This document shows, one piece after another, positions 5,961 through 8,201 of a DNA stretch of 8,201 nt. The notes under the pieces were generated by a model, which saw only the letters and a list, made by a program, of their open reading frames with translations, made no database searches and had not been told where the DNA came from. Each line of letters opens with the position of its first letter. Within the stretch, counting starts at the first letter, position 1. Source of the DNA: an uncultured Ignavibacteriota bacterium (GTDB taxonomy: Bacteria > Bacteroidota > Ignavibacteria > Tepidaquicellales > Tepidaquicellaceae); the NCBI GenBank assembly GCA_937915485.1, contig CALGII010000274.1, positions 1 through 8,201 on the forward strand, read 5' to 3'. Made by a program: the position numbers and the translations under genes.

Positions 5961-7976
5961 ATGAAAAAACTTACAATTTTTACCTCATTAATCATCACAT
6001 TCATTATTTTCGCGTTTGGTTTTCCGGGCGATAAATCTGATAAACTTCTCGTGAATAACGTAGTCATTCAGTTTGAAGCGACGAACGGCAACGGGAACAA
6101 TCTCTGGCTCGATAATTTTTCGTTCGGCATGCGTTACACGAACGATCTCACGATCCCGACATTGGGATTGAACGACAAGAATTATCTGATGCCGGGCGCG
6201 ACTTCAACGACGATATCTCCGGTGGTGACCGTGCTAAACTCGGGCAGGGGCGCATCTTCGGGCGCGTCAATAACTTTAACCGACGGAGGCTCTTACAATT
6301 CGACGAAGAGCGTCGGTTCCGTATCGGGAGGCGCGACAATGAATGTCACGTTCGACCCGCTGACATTCAACATCAACGTAGCGAAAAACCTGAAAGCGTA
6401 CATAACGTGGAGCACCGACCAGAATCACGCGAACGACACTTTGACGCAGTCAACGGTGTTCCTCGCAGGTGTCCAGAAGAAGATTCTTTTCGAAGCGCAC
6501 ACGAGCACGACCTGCGGTCCCTGCGCCTCGCAGAATCCTTATCTCGACGCGTTCATTCAAACGCATTTTGATTCAATAGTGCCGATTAAATATCACGTAT
6601 GGTGGCCCGCTCTCGGCGACCCGATGTACGGCGTCAACATTCCGCAGCAGCGCGTTAGAACACTTTATAATTCGGTTAGCGCGGTGCCGACTCTACAGAT
6701 TGACGGAGTTCATCAGCAGATAAGCGCGTATTCGACAGAGGCGAATCTTCTGAATCCGTTCAATACCAGGCGCTCGAAAGCATCGCCCATCGGTCTGTCG
6801 GTTACCGATACAAGACTTCCCGGCGATACTATAAAAGCGACTATAACTATAAACGTCGTTTCGGCGCTTCCTTCGAACATAGATTACAGGCTGAGAATCT
6901 GCGCGATTGAAAGAACGATAACTTATTCAACTCCTCCCGGTTCGAACGGCGAGACAGTTTTCCACGACGTGTTCAGGTATATGTATCCTAACTCGGACGG
7001 TATTTCGATTAATTATACGCCCGGCACATACACGGTGGAATACAAGTACAAGAGAGACGCGAACTGGGTTGATTCGGTCATGTACACAGCGGTTTTCATT
7101 CAGGACGAATACTCTCACGAAATAATAAACGCGGCGAAAGCAAGGAATTATTATCACGAAAAAATCACTCTGCCGCCGGTAACCGATAATTCGATTCAGC
7201 CGGCGTCATACGAATTTCCGGGTCAGCAGCCACTGAGCGTTTCGAACGGAATCGCTGTTGAGACGATGGAAGGCACATTCCCGCCGAACGGCTGGAAACT
7301 AATCAACAACGATTTCAACTTCACGTTCTGGCAGTACATATACGCAGCGGTGGGCGGACCTTCATTCCCGGGCGCGAGAGCGATACGGTTAAGCCTGTAT
7401 TCATATACGGATAACATCGGCACGACTGACGTTATAAAAACAAAGGTGTACAACAACGTAAGTCCGTCCGACACGATTTCATTCGACTGGGCGTACGCTC
7501 AGAGACCGGGTTATACGGACAAGTTGACCGTCAAGATATCTACTGACGGCGGCAATACTTTCCCGTATACGATATTTGACAGAAGCGGCTCGGTGCTCGC
7601 GACAGCGGGGACTTCGACTTCGAGTTTCGTGCCGACGGCGTCTCAATGGGGTACTTTCTCTGTATGTTTCGCTAACGCTACGGACATAAACAACAACGGA
7701 GCGCTGACACCGCGCGTTTTCAGGCTCGAACAGAATTATCCGAATCCGTTCAATCCCGCAACGAGCATAAGATTCGACTTGCCGAAGAACAGTCACGTTA
7801 CGCTGAAAGTTTACGACGTGATGGGAAGGGAAGTCAGCGTGCTGAAGAACGAGGAAATGAAAGCCGGTTCGCACGACGTCAGTTTTGACGCTTCGAATCT
7901 TTCGTCGGGAATTTATTTCTATAAGATGACGGCGGGCGATTTCGTTTCGATAAAGAAGATGGTTTTCGTGAAATAG
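5961..7976 (+). CDS. Secreted Omp28-like thioredoxin-fold protein with J-like domain and T9SS sorting domain
   Basis: A 671-residue multidomain exported protein. Residues 1-20 are a signal peptide. Residues 31-56 (VNNVVIQF, then NGNGNNLWLDNFSF) resemble the closing strands of a choice-of-anchor J (MAM/cleaved-adhesin-like) module. Residues about 60-168 look like a CARDB-type beta domain. Residues about 173-398 resemble Omp28: ILFEAHTSTTCGPCASQNP (175-193) with CGPC at 185-188, a cis-Pro motif AVPTLQIDG (241-249), and VFHDVFRYMYPNSDG (333-347) in the trailing beta domain. Residues 434-570 look like the opening part of a J domain (METMEG-like start, FPPNGW 439-445, STDGGNTF 527-534, SQWGTFSV 561-568) but stop short. 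Residues 586-671 are the sorting domain (FRLEQNYPNPFNP 587-599, YDVMGREV 618-625). Redox or disulfide activity is possible but unproven. No good Shine-Dalgarno site precedes ATG 5961; a terminator follows about 80 bp after the stop. Confidence 0.88.
   Translation: MKKLTIFTSLIITFIIFAFGFPGDKSDKLLVNNVVIQFEATNGNGNNLWLDNFSFGMRYTNDLTIPTLGLNDKNYLMPGATSTTISPVVTVLNSGRGASSGASITLTDGGSYNSTKSVGSVSGGATMNVTFDPLTFNINVAKNLKAYITWSTDQNHANDTLTQSTVFLAGVQKKILFEAHTSTTCGPCASQNPYLDAFIQTHFDSIVPIKYHVWWPALGDPMYGVNIPQQRVRTLYNSVSAVPTLQIDGVHQQISAYSTEANLLNPFNTRRSKASPIGLSVTDTRLPGDTIKATITINVVSALPSNIDYRLRICAIERTITYSTPPGSNGETVFHDVFRYMYPNSDGISINYTPGTYTVEYKYKRDANWVDSVMYTAVFIQDEYSHEIINAAKARNYYHEKITLPPVTDNSIQPASYEFPGQQPLSVSNGIAVETMEGTFPPNGWKLINNDFNFTFWQYIYAAVGGPSFPGARAIRLSLYSYTDNIGTTDVIKTKVYNNVSPSDTISFDWAYAQRPGYTDKLTVKISTDGGNTFPYTIFDRSGSVLATAGTSTSSFVPTASQWGTFSVCFANATDINNNGALTPRVFRLEQNYPNPFNPATSIRFDLPKNSHVTLKVYDVMGREVSVLKNEEMKAGSHDVSFDASNLSSGIYFYKMTAGDFVSIKKMVFVK
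7725..7758 (+). repeat. 34-bp exact DNA repeat in sorting domain, copy 2
   Basis: Same 34 bases as 5452-5485, coding LEQNYPNPFNP at the start of the sorting domain of the 671-aa protein. The two copies are 2273 bp apart in direct orientation and in the same reading frame. Confidence 0.9.
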
Positions 7977-8056
7977 CGCGCCTGCGGATTATATCGCGGG
8001 GCGGATTCATTTGGAAAAGATTTAGTGAAGTAATATATAATTTCTCACCCATTCTC

Positions 8057-8088
8057 GAAAGCGGCTCAACCGGGCCGCTTTCTTTTTT
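8057..8088 (+). terminator. Rho-independent terminator after the 671-aa gene
   Basis: Perfect 9-bp stem GAAAGCGGC (8057-8065) / GCCGCTTTC (8074-8082) with an 8-nt loop, followed by six T (8083-8088). It lies about 80 bp beyond the stop codon; 7977-8056 holds no gene. It ends the second cargo transcript. Confidence 0.92.
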
Positions 8089-8099
8089 AAAAAAGATTC

Positions 8100-8201
8100 A
8101 CCACTAAGGCGGGAAGGGCGGATTAAGAGCAAGAGCGGATACAATTAGCGGTTAACATTTAACAGTTAGCAATGAAGAGCAAGAGCGTACCACTAAGGCA
8201 C
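8100..8201. repeat. Interspersed short direct repeats, possible edge of a dispersed intergenic repeat
   Basis: ACCACTAAGGC occurs at 8100-8110 and 8189-8199. AAGAGCAAGAGCG occurs at 8125-8137 and 8175-8187, starts 50 bp apart, and its second copy is followed one base later by the second ACCACTAAGGC. Between them GTTAA-CAT-TTAAC (8151-8163) is a small inverted repeat. No ORF is supported. The 'CACTAAGGCAC' style resembles short repeats seen scattered between genes in several bacterial genomes. The element runs off the window. Confidence 0.5.

Noticed and set aside
7479..7874. 131-codon minus-strand ORF opposite the sorting domain region
   Set aside because: Its Arg/Cys-rich translation is typical of the complement of GC-biased codons, and the same kind of shadow occurs opposite the other cargo gene (5161-5499).
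8100..8201. CRISPR array
   Set aside because: The repeats are too short, of two different kinds and unevenly spaced, and no cas gene is nearby.

Overview
The window looks like chromosomal DNA from a bacterium of the Fibrobacterota-Chlorobiota-Bacteroidota (FCB) assemblage, most likely Ignavibacteria or a close relative. The main evidence is two exported proteins that end in a type IX secretion (T9SS) type A sorting domain with the 'EQNYPNPFNP' signature typical of that group. Some genes have clear Shine-Dalgarno sites and others have none, and intergenic DNA is AT-rich, which fits. The genus cannot be fixed from this sequence.

Left half (1-3477, minus strand): a tightly packed four-gene set read right to left. 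The order is an acyl-CoA dehydrogenase (2332-3477), ftsY (1369-2316), a DUF421/YetF-type membrane protein (857-1369) and mutL (1-864, cut by the window edge after 288 codons). The spacings are 15 bp, a 1-bp stop/start overlap (TAATG) and an 8-bp overlap. mutL begins at a TTG codon inside the end of the upstream gene. The layout implies one transcript with translational coupling that joins fatty-acid oxidation, membrane-protein targeting, an envelope protein of unknown role and mismatch repair.

Middle (3478-3873): an AT-rich divergent intergenic region of about 400 bp with no convincing gene. A perfect 10-2-10 palindrome lies just upstream of the acyl-CoA dehydrogenase, between weak -35/-10-like hexamers.

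Right half (3874-8201, plus strand): two secreted T9SS cargo genes, each followed by its own strong intrinsic terminator. The first (609 aa) has a signal peptide, a probable beta-propeller with two Asp-boxes, and the sorting domain. The second (671 aa) has a signal peptide, a fragment resembling the end of a choice-of-anchor J domain, a CARDB-like beta domain, an Omp28-like thioredoxin-fold region with a CGPC motif, a J-like domain lacking its usual end, and the sorting domain. That order looks permuted or rearranged. The leader of the second gene holds a promoter-like element overlapped by a 12-bp perfect hairpin, and three copies of AACGGTT/AACCGTT that could form alternative RNA hairpins, one of which would cover the start codon. 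After the last terminator, 8100-8201 holds short interspersed direct repeats that look like the edge of a dispersed intergenic repeat.

I see no CRISPR array, tRNA, rRNA, insertion sequence or phage gene. The best candidates for something new are the rearranged 671-aa protein and the structured leader in front of it.
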